From positions 1 through 64,000 of the forward strand of contig NZ_JACSDI010000001.1 in NCBI RefSeq assembly GCF_022410515.1: a stretch of 64,000 nt of DNA, written 5' to 3'. The notes beneath the pieces are model-generated. The model did not search any database. It was not told where the DNA came from and saw only the letters and a program-made list of their open reading frames with translations. Every line of letters begins with the position of its first letter. Position 1 is the first letter of the stretch. Below are positions 8,860 to 17,445 of the stretch, piece by piece. The DNA comes from Shewanella cutis (GTDB lineage: Bacteria; Pseudomonadota; Gammaproteobacteria; Enterobacterales; Shewanellaceae). Made by a program: the position numbers and the translations under genes.

Positions 8860-9545
8860 TTAATCGGTTTGCTTTTTAATTGCGCTGGCTTTGAGCATCA
8901 TTAACACATCGTCAACGGTGGCTTCTGACTGCTCTGCCTCGTCTAACTGACTGAAGATCATAAAATCTTCAAACTTGGCTTTGCCGCCGTGAATGGTGTT
9001 GATGTGATGCATTTGTGCTGCGGCAATGCGCTCTTGCCGCGCCTGAATACTTAAGGGGCCGAACTTTGCTCGGTAGGCGATCCAGTCGATGACTTCTCGG
9101 TGCGTGAGGTTTTGCTGGGCTTCTTCGATAGTTCGTCCGCCGACTCCTGCGAGCACGAGCTCGTGCCAGAATTCGTGGTCGGCGGTAAGGTTTTTGGGTC
9201 AGGCTTTAACCCAATGCCGTTAACCTCGTTAATGGCGCCAATTAAGGCGTAACCTAAAGAGTCGCAAATCGGGCCATGGGCTTCATTGCCAAGAATATCG
9301 TCAGCTTCAAATAGTGGTTTACCTTGCTCATCAACCACACTCCCAAGGATTCGAGCAGTTAACCAGTCAGTTCCGCGATTTAAATTGCTGGATTCTGCTT
9401 GCGCGGTGGCGAATGACTCTTTACGAATAAAAACGGTGGCTTTATGGGTTTCACCATTGGGGTTTATCCAGGAAATTTCGCGGCGTTCTGGTTTAGCTTG
9501 AGCAAAAGAACCAGACTGAATAAGGCTTGCAACACTTAATTCCAT
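8860..9545 (-). CDS. tail assembly chaperone GT (frameshift fusion)
   Basis: A -1 shift at 9192-9198 joins the G frame to the overlapping T frame, giving a fusion of about 228 residues. In the -1 frame the sequence after the site reads KNLTADHEFWHELVLAGVGG, which continues naturally into the T domain (to 8860). This reproduces the lambda G/GT arrangement, in which the G part binds the tape measure and the T part recruits tail tube subunits. The T frame has no good start of its own, only an internal GTG at 9156. Confidence 0.88.
9051..9545 (-). CDS. tail assembly chaperone G
   Basis: The zero-frame product is 164 residues. Its N-terminal two thirds (to about residue 118) is shared with the GT fusion. 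The tail after the slip site is low-complexity Ser/Thr/Lys-rich, as expected for the non-shifted product. It lies between the tail tube gene and the tape measure, exactly where lambda G lies. It is an assembly factor not found in the virion (known of the family). Confidence 0.88.
   Translation of the reverse strand: MELSVASLIQSGSFAQAKPERREISWINPNGETHKATVFIRKESFATAQAESSNLNRGTDWLTARILGSVVDEQGKPLFEADDILGNEAHGPICDSLGYALIGAINEVNGIGLKPDPKTLPPTTNSGTSSCSQESADELSKKPSKTSRTEKSSTGSPTEQSSAP
9192..9198 (-). promoter_or_regulatory. programmed -1 frameshift site CCCAAAA
   Basis: On the minus strand the bases read GAC CCA AAA ACC in the G frame, so C CCA AAA is a canonical X XXY YYZ slippery heptamer. It lies inside the G/T overlap, and the -1 reading yields the conserved T-domain start. 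Confidence 0.85.
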
Positions 9546-9584
9546 GATTATTCCTTAGGATTAAGTTAATTAAGATAAAAAGCA

Positions 9585-9608
9585 AAAGCCCACGGTTAGG
9601 TGGGCTTT
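9585..9608 (-). terminator. hairpin after tail tube gene
   Basis: A 9-bp stem (AAAGCCCAC/GTGGGCTTT) with a 6-nt loop is followed by TTTTGCTTTTT on the minus strand. It lies between the tail tube stop and the G start. It may lower expression of downstream genes relative to the abundant tube protein. Confidence 0.6.
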
Positions 9609-9627
9609 ACGGATGGTTTAACCAAAA

Positions 9628-10101
9628 TTAAGGCGTTGTTGCTGCAGGGGTAAGCTTGGGATCGCCAGAGACTTGAATGCCAATAGTACTTTTAACCACA
9701 TCGTTTTGCGCAAAAGTAAATGGGTAGGCCGTCATAAAGCCTTCAAAGGTGATCCATGTGCGGGTAGTTGGCAGTACAAGGGCTTTGGCAGCGACGGTTG
9801 GCGCGATATCTTTACCATCTGACCAGCCAAGCGCCCATTTAATGGTAGTTCCGGCGGTTTTTAGTTGATGCAAACGTAAATGCGCTTCGTGCTTTGGGTC
9901 GACGTTAATACCAAAGGTAGCTGCGCCTGGTGATTTTAAGCCAGCCACAAACTCACGGGCATCAGCTTCAAGCGGAGTGGTTTCTATGGGATCAACTGGG
10001 CTATCGATACCGTCGATACTTGTCACGGCGATGATCGCTAAAACAGAATCATCTGCCGGATCGATTGCATAGAGCTGGGTGCCCTGCGTTTTCATACTCA
10101 T
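9628..10101 (-). CDS. major tail tube protein
   Basis: The 157-residue product has the composition and position of a long-tailed siphophage tube protein: after the neck genes, before the chaperone, and flanked by hairpins as highly expressed structural genes often are. Signature stretches are an N-terminal acidic 'ETTPLEADAREF' and a C-terminal 'TFEGFMTAYPF'. No Ig-like extension is present. It would form stacked hexamers around the tape measure. Confidence 0.85.
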   Translation of the reverse strand: MSMKTQGTQLYAIDPADDSVLAIIAVTSIDGIDSPVDPIETTPLEADAREFVAGLKSPGAATFGINVDPKHEAHLRLHQLKTAGTTIKWALGWSDGKDIAPTVAAKALVLPTTRTWITFEGFMTAYPFTFAQNDVVKSTIGIQVSGDPKLTPAATTP

Positions 10102-10138
10102 GTTGTTGCTCCTAACAATAGCCTTGCGGCAGATACAA

Positions 10139-10166
10139 AAAAGCCCCTGAAGTTGCAGAGGCTTTT
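10139..10166 (-). terminator. hairpin upstream of tail tube gene
   Basis: The stem is AAGCC-(mismatch)-CTG/CAG-(mismatch)-GGCTT with a 6-nt loop, followed on the minus strand by T6. It separates the neck genes from the tail tube gene. Confidence 0.5.
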
Positions 10167-10195
10167 GGTTTTAAGTTGCTTTGTGGTTTTTAAGG

Positions 10196-10564
10196 CTAAC
10201 GAGTGACTAGCCAATCAATATCAAAGCTGTGGCGGTAATTGCCGGTTTCTTTGTCTCGGTCATCACCGTTGTAATTGGTGGTGTAGGCATCAAGTTCGAT
10301 GGCGTGGCGAATCGCATCACCCACTGCTGAGGCGGTGGCGCCTGAGTCGGCGTATACATCCACCTGCAGGGTAAATGCATCTGTATCTGGCCTGCCAGCT
10401 AAATAATTTTCAGGGCTACCGCCGATCACTTGCCAAACGGCATAGGGCTTTGGCTCGTTTTGTTCTGCTTGCCCAAACGGATAAAGCCTTACTGGGTTAG
10501 TGCCCAGTAGCGCGGTGACCTCTGGGCTATTACTGCAAACCACAAAAATTGGCGCGGTGCTCAT
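10196..10564 (-). CDS. tail completion / terminator protein (DUF3168-like)
   Basis: The 122-residue product sits directly after the HK97 gp10-like gene and overlaps it by 4 bases (ATGA). Pattern and size suit the DUF3168/gp17 tail-terminator family: an N-terminal PVRLYPFGQAEQ followed by PYAVWQVIGGSPENYLAGRPDTD and a VYA motif. In this family the protein caps the tail and joins it to the head. Called from family pattern plus synteny. Confidence 0.75.
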   Translation of the reverse strand: MSTAPIFVVCSNSPEVTALLGTNPVRLYPFGQAEQNEPKPYAVWQVIGGSPENYLAGRPDTDAFTLQVDVYADSGATASAVGDAIRHAIELDAYTTNYNGDDRDKETGNYRHSFDIDWLVTR

Positions 10565-11022
10565 GAAAGTGCCTTATCGAGTTCTTTATCAAATTCAAAG
10601 GTAAAGCTGTTTATCACTTGGTTGATATTGTTAGTCAACGCTGGGCGCATAAATGGCTGTGCTTGGGCGCGTTCGGTACCGAACTCCACTAAATGCCAGT
10701 GTGGGGTATTGCCGCGTGCGCCTTCGTCGGCATTTGGCGTTGGAATGCGTCCGCGATTGGTTGCTACACCAACGCGATACATAATCACCCCATTGCGTTG
10801 AAATAGTCGGCTAGCAAACTGTAGGGTGATGTTGTCGCGGATCCGCCGCCCTGTCTTTGGGTCATCCACTGCCAGCGCATTTTGTTGCGCCGCTTTTTTT
10901 ACAATGCCAGCGGCTTTGCGTAGCGCCGCTCGTGTGCCTGTATCAAGCACTGTTTGGCTAACCTTGTTCATTTTGGCTTTGACTTCTTTTAAGCCAACAA
11001 TGCTGAAATCTGAGGTTGCCAT
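10561..11022 (-). CDS. HK97 gp10-like head-tail protein
   Basis: The 153-residue product begins with a segment typical of HK97 gp10-like proteins (GLKEVKAKMNKV), then a basic helix rich in AAL/KKA, and ends with HLVEFGTERAQAQPFMRPAL, which is the conserved family tail. It is a minor neck or tail-completion component. It overlaps its downstream neighbour by 4 bases and follows the head-tail adaptor with a 2-base gap. Confidence 0.88.
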   Translation of the reverse strand: MATSDFSIVGLKEVKAKMNKVSQTVLDTGTRAALRKAAGIVKKAAQQNALAVDDPKTGRRIRDNITLQFASRLFQRNGVIMYRVGVATNRGRIPTPNADEGARGNTPHWHLVEFGTERAQAQPFMRPALTNNINQVINSFTFEFDKELDKALS

Positions 11023-11024
11023 GG

Positions 11025-11363
11025 TTAACCTACTAAAACGTCATTTGTTTCTGACACCGGAATGATTATGCGTTTATGGCCTGATTGGCTATCAGGTAAA
11101 ACGCCTTCCGGTTTGTACACCTTGCCTGCGTGGCGAATGCGAAACTCAGTTGGGAATTCTGGTCTAAAGTGGATTTCAAACTTGCCTGAAATTTGCGACT
11201 GTGCAGCCGATGCAGCAATAAAGTCTTTAACTGAAAGCGGCATAAAATCGGCCATGGTTTGAAATGCTAGCACCCAATTCTTTTTCATTTCGCCTGTTAG
11301 TGGGTCTTGCTGCTTTTGCGATTTAAAAACATCGATTAAATGCCGTAACTTGCCGCTTGCCAT
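11025..11363 (-). CDS. phage head-tail adaptor protein
   Basis: The 112-residue product fits the Phage_H_T_join (head-tail joining, SPP1 gp16-like) family. It starts GKLRHLIDVFKSQ, has an internal DPLTGEMKKNWV and a beta-rich second half (FEIHFRPEF, RIIIPV). It plugs the connector and joins head to tail. It starts four bases after the gp6-like gene and is part of the standard HK97 neck set. Confidence 0.88.
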   Translation of the reverse strand: MASGKLRHLIDVFKSQKQQDPLTGEMKKNWVLAFQTMADFMPLSVKDFIAASAAQSQISGKFEIHFRPEFPTEFRIRHAGKVYKPEGVLPDSQSGHKRIIIPVSETNDVLVG

Positions 11364-11366
11364 AGC

Positions 11367-11711
11367 TTATCCTATTGCCAAGTCTCTAAATTCAAAGATA
11401 AGGCTTTCGAATGCTGCGGGGACTTCAACCATTTGCACCGTTGATACGGCCTCACGGTTAGTAAACCAATGCGCCAATAGCAATAACGCTGCATGGGTTA
11501 AGTCTTGGCTTTCTTCTATGATGATTGCCTTTGGTGGCTTTGGATCTGCCGCTTCATATTCGGCCGCAGTCTCAAAAAAGGTGCAGTTCAATCGGCGTCG
11601 AATATGCGCCTCAACTGCGGCCATTAATTGTTGTAAATATTGATCTTGAAAGGTTTCTGACTCGAGCAGGTTAACTTGCCGCCGAGCAGCTTCAATGGTG
11701 ATCAGCGGCAT
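11367..11711 (-). CDS. head-tail connector (gp6-like)
   Basis: The 114-residue all-helical product begins MPLITIEAARRQVNL and contains AAVEAHIRRRLNC and ALLLLAHWFTNREAV, the pattern of HK97 gp6/SPP1 gp15 connector proteins. It forms the ring below the portal. It lies immediately after the small 65-residue gene and before the adaptor. Confidence 0.88.
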   Translation of the reverse strand: MPLITIEAARRQVNLLESETFQDQYLQQLMAAVEAHIRRRLNCTFFETAAEYEAADPKPPKAIIIEESQDLTHAALLLLAHWFTNREAVSTVQMVEVPAAFESLIFEFRDLAIG

Positions 11712-11716
11712 GTCGC

Positions 11717-11914
11717 TTACTCCTGTTTGCCTTCGGCTTGCTCTGCAGCAGCTTCATAAGGTTCTGCAACCTTAATATCAATGAGTTTTTCTGCGGTTTC
11801 TGCGTCAAACCCTGCGACATCGTCAGGTGAATAACGGGTCCATGGTTTGGTGAATAAAACGACGACTTTTGCAGCTTCAGTCGAGTCTTCTTTTTTTACA
11901 GGTAGCTTTGCCAT
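11717..11914 (-). CDS. small head-region protein, 65 aa
   Basis: A short acidic/lysine-rich protein (MAKLPVKKEDS...) containing VVVLFTKPWTRYSPDDVAGF and an Ala/Glu-rich C-terminus. I choose the ATG at 11914 because GAGGAAA precedes it at good spacing. The longer frame from 11950 runs through the terminator hairpin. Similar short proteins often sit between capsid and connector genes in HK97-type phages, but I cannot assign a role. Confidence 0.7.
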   Translation of the reverse strand: MAKLPVKKEDSTEAAKVVVLFTKPWTRYSPDDVAGFDAETAEKLIDIKVAEPYEAAAEQAEGKQE

Positions 11915-11929
11915 TGCAATTTCCTCTAA

Positions 11930-11953
11930 AAAATGGGGCAAACGCCCCATTTT
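11930..11953 (-). terminator. terminator after major capsid gene
   Basis: A perfect 10-bp stem (AAAATGGGGC/GCCCCATTTT) with a 4-nt loop and a T tract on the minus strand. It lies downstream of the capsid gene and upstream of the Shine-Dalgarno of the next gene. Confidence 0.7.
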
Positions 11954-12006
11954 TATTAGTTACTTATCAGTTAACTGATTACTAAGCGCTTATTACCAAG
12001 CTCTTA

Positions 12007-13281
12007 TTACCAAGTAATGCCAGTACCTAATACCAGACCTTCGGTATGGCGGAAGCCGATATCGTGCTCGGTAACTACGCGGATTAACGATTGGTTGCGG
12101 CTGAACGCTGAAACCAAGTTACCTTGATCGTCCTTGTAGGTTGCTTCGCTACTGAAGTCGATTTTGAAACTGCCGCTTTCACCGATGAGCACATCGTTAA
12201 AGTCAGCAAAGTAAATTTCGGTTTCGTTTGTGCCGGCACCAAGGTTCGATGGAATGGTGTTGGTGTGCTGAATTGGGAAGCCTTTCAGCACGCCAGAGGA
12301 CATTTCTGGGTAAACTTTGTTGCCATTACCATCACGCAGGCCGAACAACTTCATATAGCTGCGTGGCGATAAACCCCAACCAGGTGTGATCATCAGCGAG
12401 TTTGATTCCATCAATTTAAGGATCAATTTATCGAGGTAGGCATCAATGTTGGCTAAATCTGCTGATCCAGTGAATGCTAAGGTTCGGCCTGCATCCGTGG
12501 CAGTCTTTTTAAAGCCTTTTGGTGTTGATGATGAACCATCGTCACGTAAGAAGGCTTTATCTTCACGCACTGCCATTGATGCCAGCATATCTTGCAGCAC
12601 TAAGGCTTCAACATTGCGGCCAGCATGACCAATCAACTGGTTAGAAATCGGCACCAAGGTGATCATGGTTTTGGCTGACAATTTAACATCGTCCAGTGAT
12701 GCATTGGATGATAAAACATCATTGCCCTCTCCAACGTAGGATGAAGTTGAACCACCGCTCATACGTGGCAATGACATATTACCGTTTGGCAATGGCATTG
12801 AGCGCGCACCTAAGCGGCGAACAATGGTGCGATTGCGCAATAGCTCGATAACTTCCGACGCGGTATTTTGAGGCACTAATGCGCCACCTGAGCCAGCGGA
12901 GGTTTGAATCGCTAAAGCCACATCACCATCGCCAATGGTGTCGTTAGCAAAACGCGCAGCGCCTTCTAAATCACCTTTTGAAGCCGCGATCGACATTGCT
13001 AAACGTGCAAATGTCGCGCCTTGATACTGCTCGGCTTCTTTTTTAGTGTGAACCGCAGCAGAACCATTTTTACCAACTGGTTTTGCATGGGTTGCATTCA
13101 TTCGCTCTGCGGCCTCTAAGCGGCCGATTTGAGCGGTAATCTCATCAAATTCCTTAGATAAGGATTCGAATTGAGTTAACTCTTCAGCGCTCAAAGAGGC
13201 CTCAGCGTCTTTTGCCGCTAGCAATTGCACTTGAGCGTTAATCTCAGCGCGTTGGCGGCGAAGTTCTTCGATTTTAAACAT
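12007..13281 (-). CDS. major capsid protein (HK97 family)
   Basis: The 424-residue product has an N-terminal charged coiled coil (about 1-65) matching the HK97 delta/scaffold domain. A linker follows, then the HK97 fold, with typical segments AIQTSAGSGGALVPQ (start of the mature domain) and MSLPRMSGGSTSSYVGEG. The N-terminal part is normally cleaved by the prohead protease encoded next to it. It lies between protease and connector genes and has a terminator behind it. Confidence 0.94.
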   Translation of the reverse strand: MFKIEELRRQRAEINAQVQLLAAKDAEASLSAEELTQFESLSKEFDEITAQIGRLEAAERMNATHAKPVGKNGSAAVHTKKEAEQYQGATFARLAMSIAASKGDLEGAARFANDTIGDGDVALAIQTSAGSGGALVPQNTASEVIELLRNRTIVRRLGARSMPLPNGNMSLPRMSGGSTSSYVGEGNDVLSSNASLDDVKLSAKTMITLVPISNQLIGHAGRNVEALVLQDMLASMAVREDKAFLRDDGSSSTPKGFKKTATDAGRTLAFTGSADLANIDAYLDKLILKLMESNSLMITPGWGLSPRSYMKLFGLRDGNGNKVYPEMSSGVLKGFPIQHTNTIPSNLGAGTNETEIYFADFNDVLIGESGSFKIDFSSEATYKDDQGNLVSAFSRNQSLIRVVTEHDIGFRHTEGLVLGTGITW

Positions 13282-13347
13282 GGTAAAGCTCCTTCAGGTG
13301 AAAAAAATGCAGCCAATAGGCTGCACATTGTTTGCCCCGCCGCGTGG

Positions 13348-14298
13348 CTAGAGCTGGTTTTTGATATTCATCGCTTTGGCTTGCATGCCAATGCTTCTTG
13401 TTGGACGACTTTGCGTCATGTAGGGTTTTGCAATGGCGTTAATGGCTTCAAATGGCGTCATTAGCTCATCGGCTAGCCCCATTGTGATGGCCTCTCTTGC
13501 GCCAAAGAGTCTTGCTTGGGTATCGATGACCTTTTGCACTTCCATGCCGCGGTATTGCGCGACAGACTCGGTAAACATTCGATAGGTTTCGTCTAGGCGA
13601 GCATTAATTTCGGTAATAGCTTGCTCGGTGATAGGTTCGTGTGGGCTACCATCATTTTTATGGTCGCCACGGTAGAATGTTGTAAATTTAAGGCCTTCTT
13701 TTTCTTCTAATTTGCTGACTTCCATGTGTTCCATAATCACGCCGATTGAGCCTACGCCTGAGGTTGCGGATACAATGATTTTTGAGCACGCTGCAGCATT
13801 AAAATAGCCAGCGGAATAGGCGCTGTAGTTGACGATCGCATTAATGGGCTTGATTTGGCGCGATTGATAGATGAAATCAGCCAGTTCTTTGCAGCCAACT
13901 GCCATGCCGCCGCCAGTATTAAAATCTAAGGCGATTTCTTCGACAATATTGTTGTTAAGCGCCCGTGTCATACGGTCTTGCAGCTTTTCATAGCTGTTTA
14001 ACTCGGTGCAGGCGCCGGCGATGTGACCACGACGGGCCATTAACAGGCCATGAACAGGAATAACCGCTACTCGGCCATTTGCAATGGTGTACATTCCTGA
14101 AACATCGCAGTCATCATCCGCAATGGTGGCAAGTCGCTCTGGCGGTTGCTGCTCTTGTTGCAGTGATGGGATGTCGATTGACAAGTTGCCAGTGATGCGC
14201 GGGATCAGGACTGATTTTACGGCATCAACTGCAGTTCTAGTGGCTAGCAATGGGGTATTGAATACCATGCTGGCTAAATTGGGGTAGTTTACTTGCAT
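13348..14298 (-). CDS. prohead protease, S49 (SppA/protein C-like)
   Basis: The 316-residue product is a phage S49 peptidase: VAVIPVHGLLMAR strand, NTGGGMAVGCKELADFI, the nucleophile region NYSAYSAGYFNAAA with Ser in YSAG, and SGVGSIGVIMEHMEVSKLEEKEGLK, which should carry the general-base Lys. Such enzymes process scaffold and capsid. It overlaps the portal stop by 10 bases and precedes the capsid gene. Confidence 0.9.
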   Translation of the reverse strand: MQVNYPNLASMVFNTPLLATRTAVDAVKSVLIPRITGNLSIDIPSLQQEQQPPERLATIADDDCDVSGMYTIANGRVAVIPVHGLLMARRGHIAGACTELNSYEKLQDRMTRALNNNIVEEIALDFNTGGGMAVGCKELADFIYQSRQIKPINAIVNYSAYSAGYFNAAACSKIIVSATSGVGSIGVIMEHMEVSKLEEKEGLKFTTFYRGDHKNDGSPHEPITEQAITEINARLDETYRMFTESVAQYRGMEVQKVIDTQARLFGAREAITMGLADELMTPFEAINAIAKPYMTQSRPTRSIGMQAKAMNIKNQL

Positions 14299-15542
14299 AG
14301 TATTGCCTCGATTTGCTGCATTTGCGCTGGTGTGGCGTTCAGGTGTTGTTGCGCTGAGTTGCTTGGTACCATGTTTAACGGGGTTAAATAGGTGTCTCCG
14401 CCTTTGATTGGGCTCATGTTCTCAAGGCGGCGGATATCGTTCACACTTAACCAGCCCCAGTTGCGGCCAATTGCGTAAGACTCGTAACGTGATTTTTGGT
14501 CGCCACGCAGCAACCCTTGCACGTTAAACTCGATATAGTACTGGCCGCGTTCTGATGGCAGTAGCAAGTCGCGGGTTTGCGCCGCTTCAATCCTTTTTAG
14601 CCATGGCAACAAAGAGTAAATTACATAGCCAAGTGACATTGACTCGATGCCTGAACCCCAAGAGGTGGTTTTTTCTGTCATCTGCACCATGTGCAGCGGG
14701 ATTTTGTACAAGCGGCAAGCTTCAGCGATACCAAAGCCCCTGCTCTCGAGCAGCTGGGCTTTTTCGTTGTCCATTGATAGCTGCTTGTAGCTCATGCCCT
14801 CTTGGAGCATGGCCACTGAAAACGCATTGCGCAGGCCTGAATGACGCTCTTTAAATTTATTTAGGATCGCGTCAATTTTGTCTTGAGAGTCAATCGCTTT
14901 TACTTCATGTGGGCGCTCAATAACGCCGCTGAGCGTGGTGCCGTTGGCAAAGACATTGCCTGCGTGCTGCTCTGTCGCTAACGCCAACCCAAATACATCG
15001 GCATTGGTTTGAATGGGTGATAGACCAATGTAACCGTCAAGGCTAAATCCCTTGATGTGATGGACTAATCTTGCTGGCAACGTCTCGTTTAAGTCGATTA
15101 GATGGTAATAAGGCAGCGCGTCAGGCCCTTTTAATACCTGAACTTTGTCAGGATTAATTGGGATCAACTCTTTGATGTAACCATCGCTATCATATTCTTT
15201 TAACGCGAAGTTATTGCCGCGCAGACCAAGACAGCCCATTGATTGCTCGTAGTATTCAAAGCTGGTGTCTTTTTGGTTTGGCTGGTTGTGAATAATGTCG
15301 TATAGCGGGTGATCTGTGGCTCTGACTCGGCCATCCCCTTCGCGGCGATAAAGCTCACAGGGCAATTGAGCAACTGATTCGGCCAATAAGGTAACGCAAG
15401 CTCGTACAGCAGAAAGCGCTAGCGCCTTTTCTGGCGTGACATGGATACCTGATGCGGTAGAGCTGCCACTAATAGAGCTAACCCATCGCCACCAGTCGTT
15501 ACCTTGCTGACGTGAGCCCTTGAACATTTGTGGAATAAACAT
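14289..15542 (-). CDS. portal protein (HK97 family)
   Basis: The 417-residue product carries family hallmarks: ALALSAVRACVTLLAESVAQLP near residue 45, LPCELYRR, a TTLSGVIERP region, and ESRGFGIAEACRLYKIPLHMV in the second half. It forms the dodecameric DNA gate that TerL docks on. Its ATG overlaps the stop of the small membrane gene by one base (TAATG). Confidence 0.93.
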   Translation of the reverse strand: MFIPQMFKGSRQQGNDWWRWVSSISGSSTASGIHVTPEKALALSAVRACVTLLAESVAQLPCELYRREGDGRVRATDHPLYDIIHNQPNQKDTSFEYYEQSMGCLGLRGNNFALKEYDSDGYIKELIPINPDKVQVLKGPDALPYYHLIDLNETLPARLVHHIKGFSLDGYIGLSPIQTNADVFGLALATEQHAGNVFANGTTLSGVIERPHEVKAIDSQDKIDAILNKFKERHSGLRNAFSVAMLQEGMSYKQLSMDNEKAQLLESRGFGIAEACRLYKIPLHMVQMTEKTTSWGSGIESMSLGYVIYSLLPWLKRIEAAQTRDLLLPSERGQYYIEFNVQGLLRGDQKSRYESYAIGRNWGWLSVNDIRRLENMSPIKGGDTYLTPLNMVPSNSAQQHLNATPAQMQQIEAILCK

Positions 15543-15712
15543 TATTCACCTGGTCCTTTGGTTGTGCTCATAGCTCGAGTCACCATCCATGACCAAAGCA
15601 GGCATAAGCAACCAAGCGTGATAAAACCTGCCGCAGGAAGCAGGAGCCACGCGCCGTAAGACACGCATAAAACCCCCGCTATACCAATAATGAAAGCGAT
15701 ATAAATCAACAT
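15542..15712 (-). CDS. small two-helix membrane protein between TerL and portal
   Basis: Reading the minus strand from the ATG at 15712 gives 56 residues (MLIYIAFIIGIAGVLCVSYG...) with two hydrophobic helices (about 3-20 and 24-42) and a short polar tail ending TKGPGE. It overlaps the terminase end by 7 bases and the portal start by 1, so it is embedded in a coupled chain. A longer frame over the same bases is not protein-like. HK97-type phages often have a small membrane protein here; function unknown, and a holin-like role is possible. Confidence 0.75.
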   Translation of the reverse strand: MLIYIAFIIGIAGVLCVSYGAWLLLPAAGFITLGCLCLLWSWMVTRAMSTTKGPGE

Positions 15713-17445
15713 AGAACGTCCGAAGTCTCGTAAACTGAAGTTGACTGAGCATCACTTACTGGGTCAGCCGTTCCCACGGCCATGGCGGCGGCGACTACGC
15801 CGTCGATACGACCTGTGGATTTTTTCTTTGTAAAAATACGGTTGTCTTTGGCGTCGGCCTCAAGCACGGCGCTTGCGGCGTTCCACCTTAGGCATGGATT
15901 GGTTTTGATTCTGATCTCTTTACTGGTGATCAGCTTTTCGAATAGCTCAATTGAGCGCGGCATCCAAAGATTTGACTCTGATGCCTTGTAGTAACCTTGC
16001 CCGTGCTTAACCAGCGGGATAAATACGTTTGTCTCGGCCAGTTCCGGCTCGAGGTAGTGGATCCGGTATTGGTCAAAGCCGATGCTTTTTATCTCAAACA
16101 GTGCTGACATCTCGGCAATGCGTTCGGCCACAAAGCTGTAGTCAACTGCGTGACCTGGTGGCGCGTGAATGTATCCTTGCCTTAGCCATGCCGAGTACGG
16201 GACGTTATCGGTGCGCTCGCGATCCAGTAGCGTGTCTTTGGGTGTCCAGAAGTCTACTAACAGCGTTTTTACTCGAGGGAAGTAAAGCGCTAAGGCGGTT
16301 AAGTCGCGGGTACCGGATAAGTCGAGTCCGCCGTAACATTCTTCGCCGTATAGCTCGCTGATATCAAAATCATCTTCGCAATCCATCCATGTGTCGGCGG
16401 ATAGCCAAGGCGAGGCACTATCTACCCATTGGCAGAAGTTTAAGCGCCGTACAATGCTCTCTTTTGCTGGCATGCCCTTGGCTTGGGTGACCTGTTCGCG
16501 CAGATATTTATGCGTGAAGGTGTGCCCCAGTGATGGGTTAGCTTTTTGCCAGCAACTTTCGTCATTAATTGGGTCGTCACCTTCATCTAGCGAACAGATA
16601 AAGGCGAAGAAGGAATCATCTTCTTTGGTACCCGCACAAATAGCTTTTCCGTATTCGTGGTACGAGTAACAAACGCTGGTGCGGTCGTGGCCTGAGTTGG
16701 TGATCATGAAGATCAACGCTTGCTTGCGGCCTTTGGTACCAGCACGCATCATCTCGACGACGTTGTTGTTTTTGTGTTCGTGTACTTCGTCAATCAGCGC
16801 CATGTGCGGACGAGGGCCTGATTGGCCGTTGTCGGAGCTGATTGGTCTAAAAAATGAGTTTTTAGCGAGATAGGCAAGGTTCCAAACGCTTTGCCCGGTA
16901 CCCGATTTTTTTAATCTTGAGCTTAACTGCGGCGATTGGTTAACCATGGAAACCGCGTCGCGGAACAACACCATGGCCTGATCTTTTTTGGTGGCCGCTG
17001 CATAAATTTCGGCGGAGGCCTCACCATCTGCCACTAAACCGTAAAGCCCGATACCTGCGGCTAACGGGGATTTACCAGAGCCTTTGCCACTTTCGACATA
17101 GCACATGCGAAAACGGCGGGTACCGTCGGCATCCTTCCAGCCAAACAGCGAGCCGACAATAAATGCTTGCCAGTCGAGCAGATCAAATGGCTTGCCTTCG
17201 TGATCACCACCACTTAAGCGCAATACTTTTGGGAAAAAGCTGATTGCGCGGTTTGCGGCTGCTAAATCCCAAGTAAGACCACGTTCGTGACCTGTTTCTA
17301 AATCTTTTAAGTGCCGCTTACAGGCGTTGCGGATATCGGGGCCAGCGAGGAACTCTCCTGATGCGACTTGTTTTGCCCAACGAGTGACGCGATCTTCTAC
17401 GTTATCCGAAGAATTCGTCGATCTCGTCTTTTTTCTTGTCGCCAT
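15706..17445 (-). CDS. terminase large subunit (HK97 gp2-like)
   Basis: The 579-residue product is the packaging motor. The ATPase domain has a Walker A-like ESGKGSGKSPLA (about 118-129) and Walker B MALIDEVHEH (about 214). The C-terminal nuclease domain contains YGGLDLSGTRDLTALAL (about 372), whose first Asp is the usual metal ligand. Length suits the Terminase_1 family. The start overlaps the small-subunit end by 44 bases in another frame. Confidence 0.94.
   Translation of the reverse strand: MATRKKTRSTNSSDNVEDRVTRWAKQVASGEFLAGPDIRNACKRHLKDLETGHERGLTWDLAAANRAISFFPKVLRLSGGDHEGKPFDLLDWQAFIVGSLFGWKDADGTRRFRMCYVESGKGSGKSPLAAGIGLYGLVADGEASAEIYAAATKKDQAMVLFRDAVSMVNQSPQLSSRLKKSGTGQSVWNLAYLAKNSFFRPISSDNGQSGPRPHMALIDEVHEHKNNNVVEMMRAGTKGRKQALIFMITNSGHDRTSVCYSYHEYGKAICAGTKEDDSFFAFICSLDEGDDPINDESCWQKANPSLGHTFTHKYLREQVTQAKGMPAKESIVRRLNFCQWVDSASPWLSADTWMDCEDDFDISELYGEECYGGLDLSGTRDLTALALYFPRVKTLLVDFWTPKDTLLDRERTDNVPYSAWLRQGYIHAPPGHAVDYSFVAERIAEMSALFEIKSIGFDQYRIHYLEPELAETNVFIPLVKHGQGYYKASESNLWMPRSIELFEKLITSKEIRIKTNPCLRWNAASAVLEADAKDNRIFTKKKSTGRIDGVVAAAMAVGTADPVSDAQSTSVYETSDVLC

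Noticed and set aside
15546..15755. 69-aa frame between TerL and portal
   Set aside because: Same bases in another frame give a 56-aa two-helix protein with neat overlaps to both neighbours, which is far more plausible.
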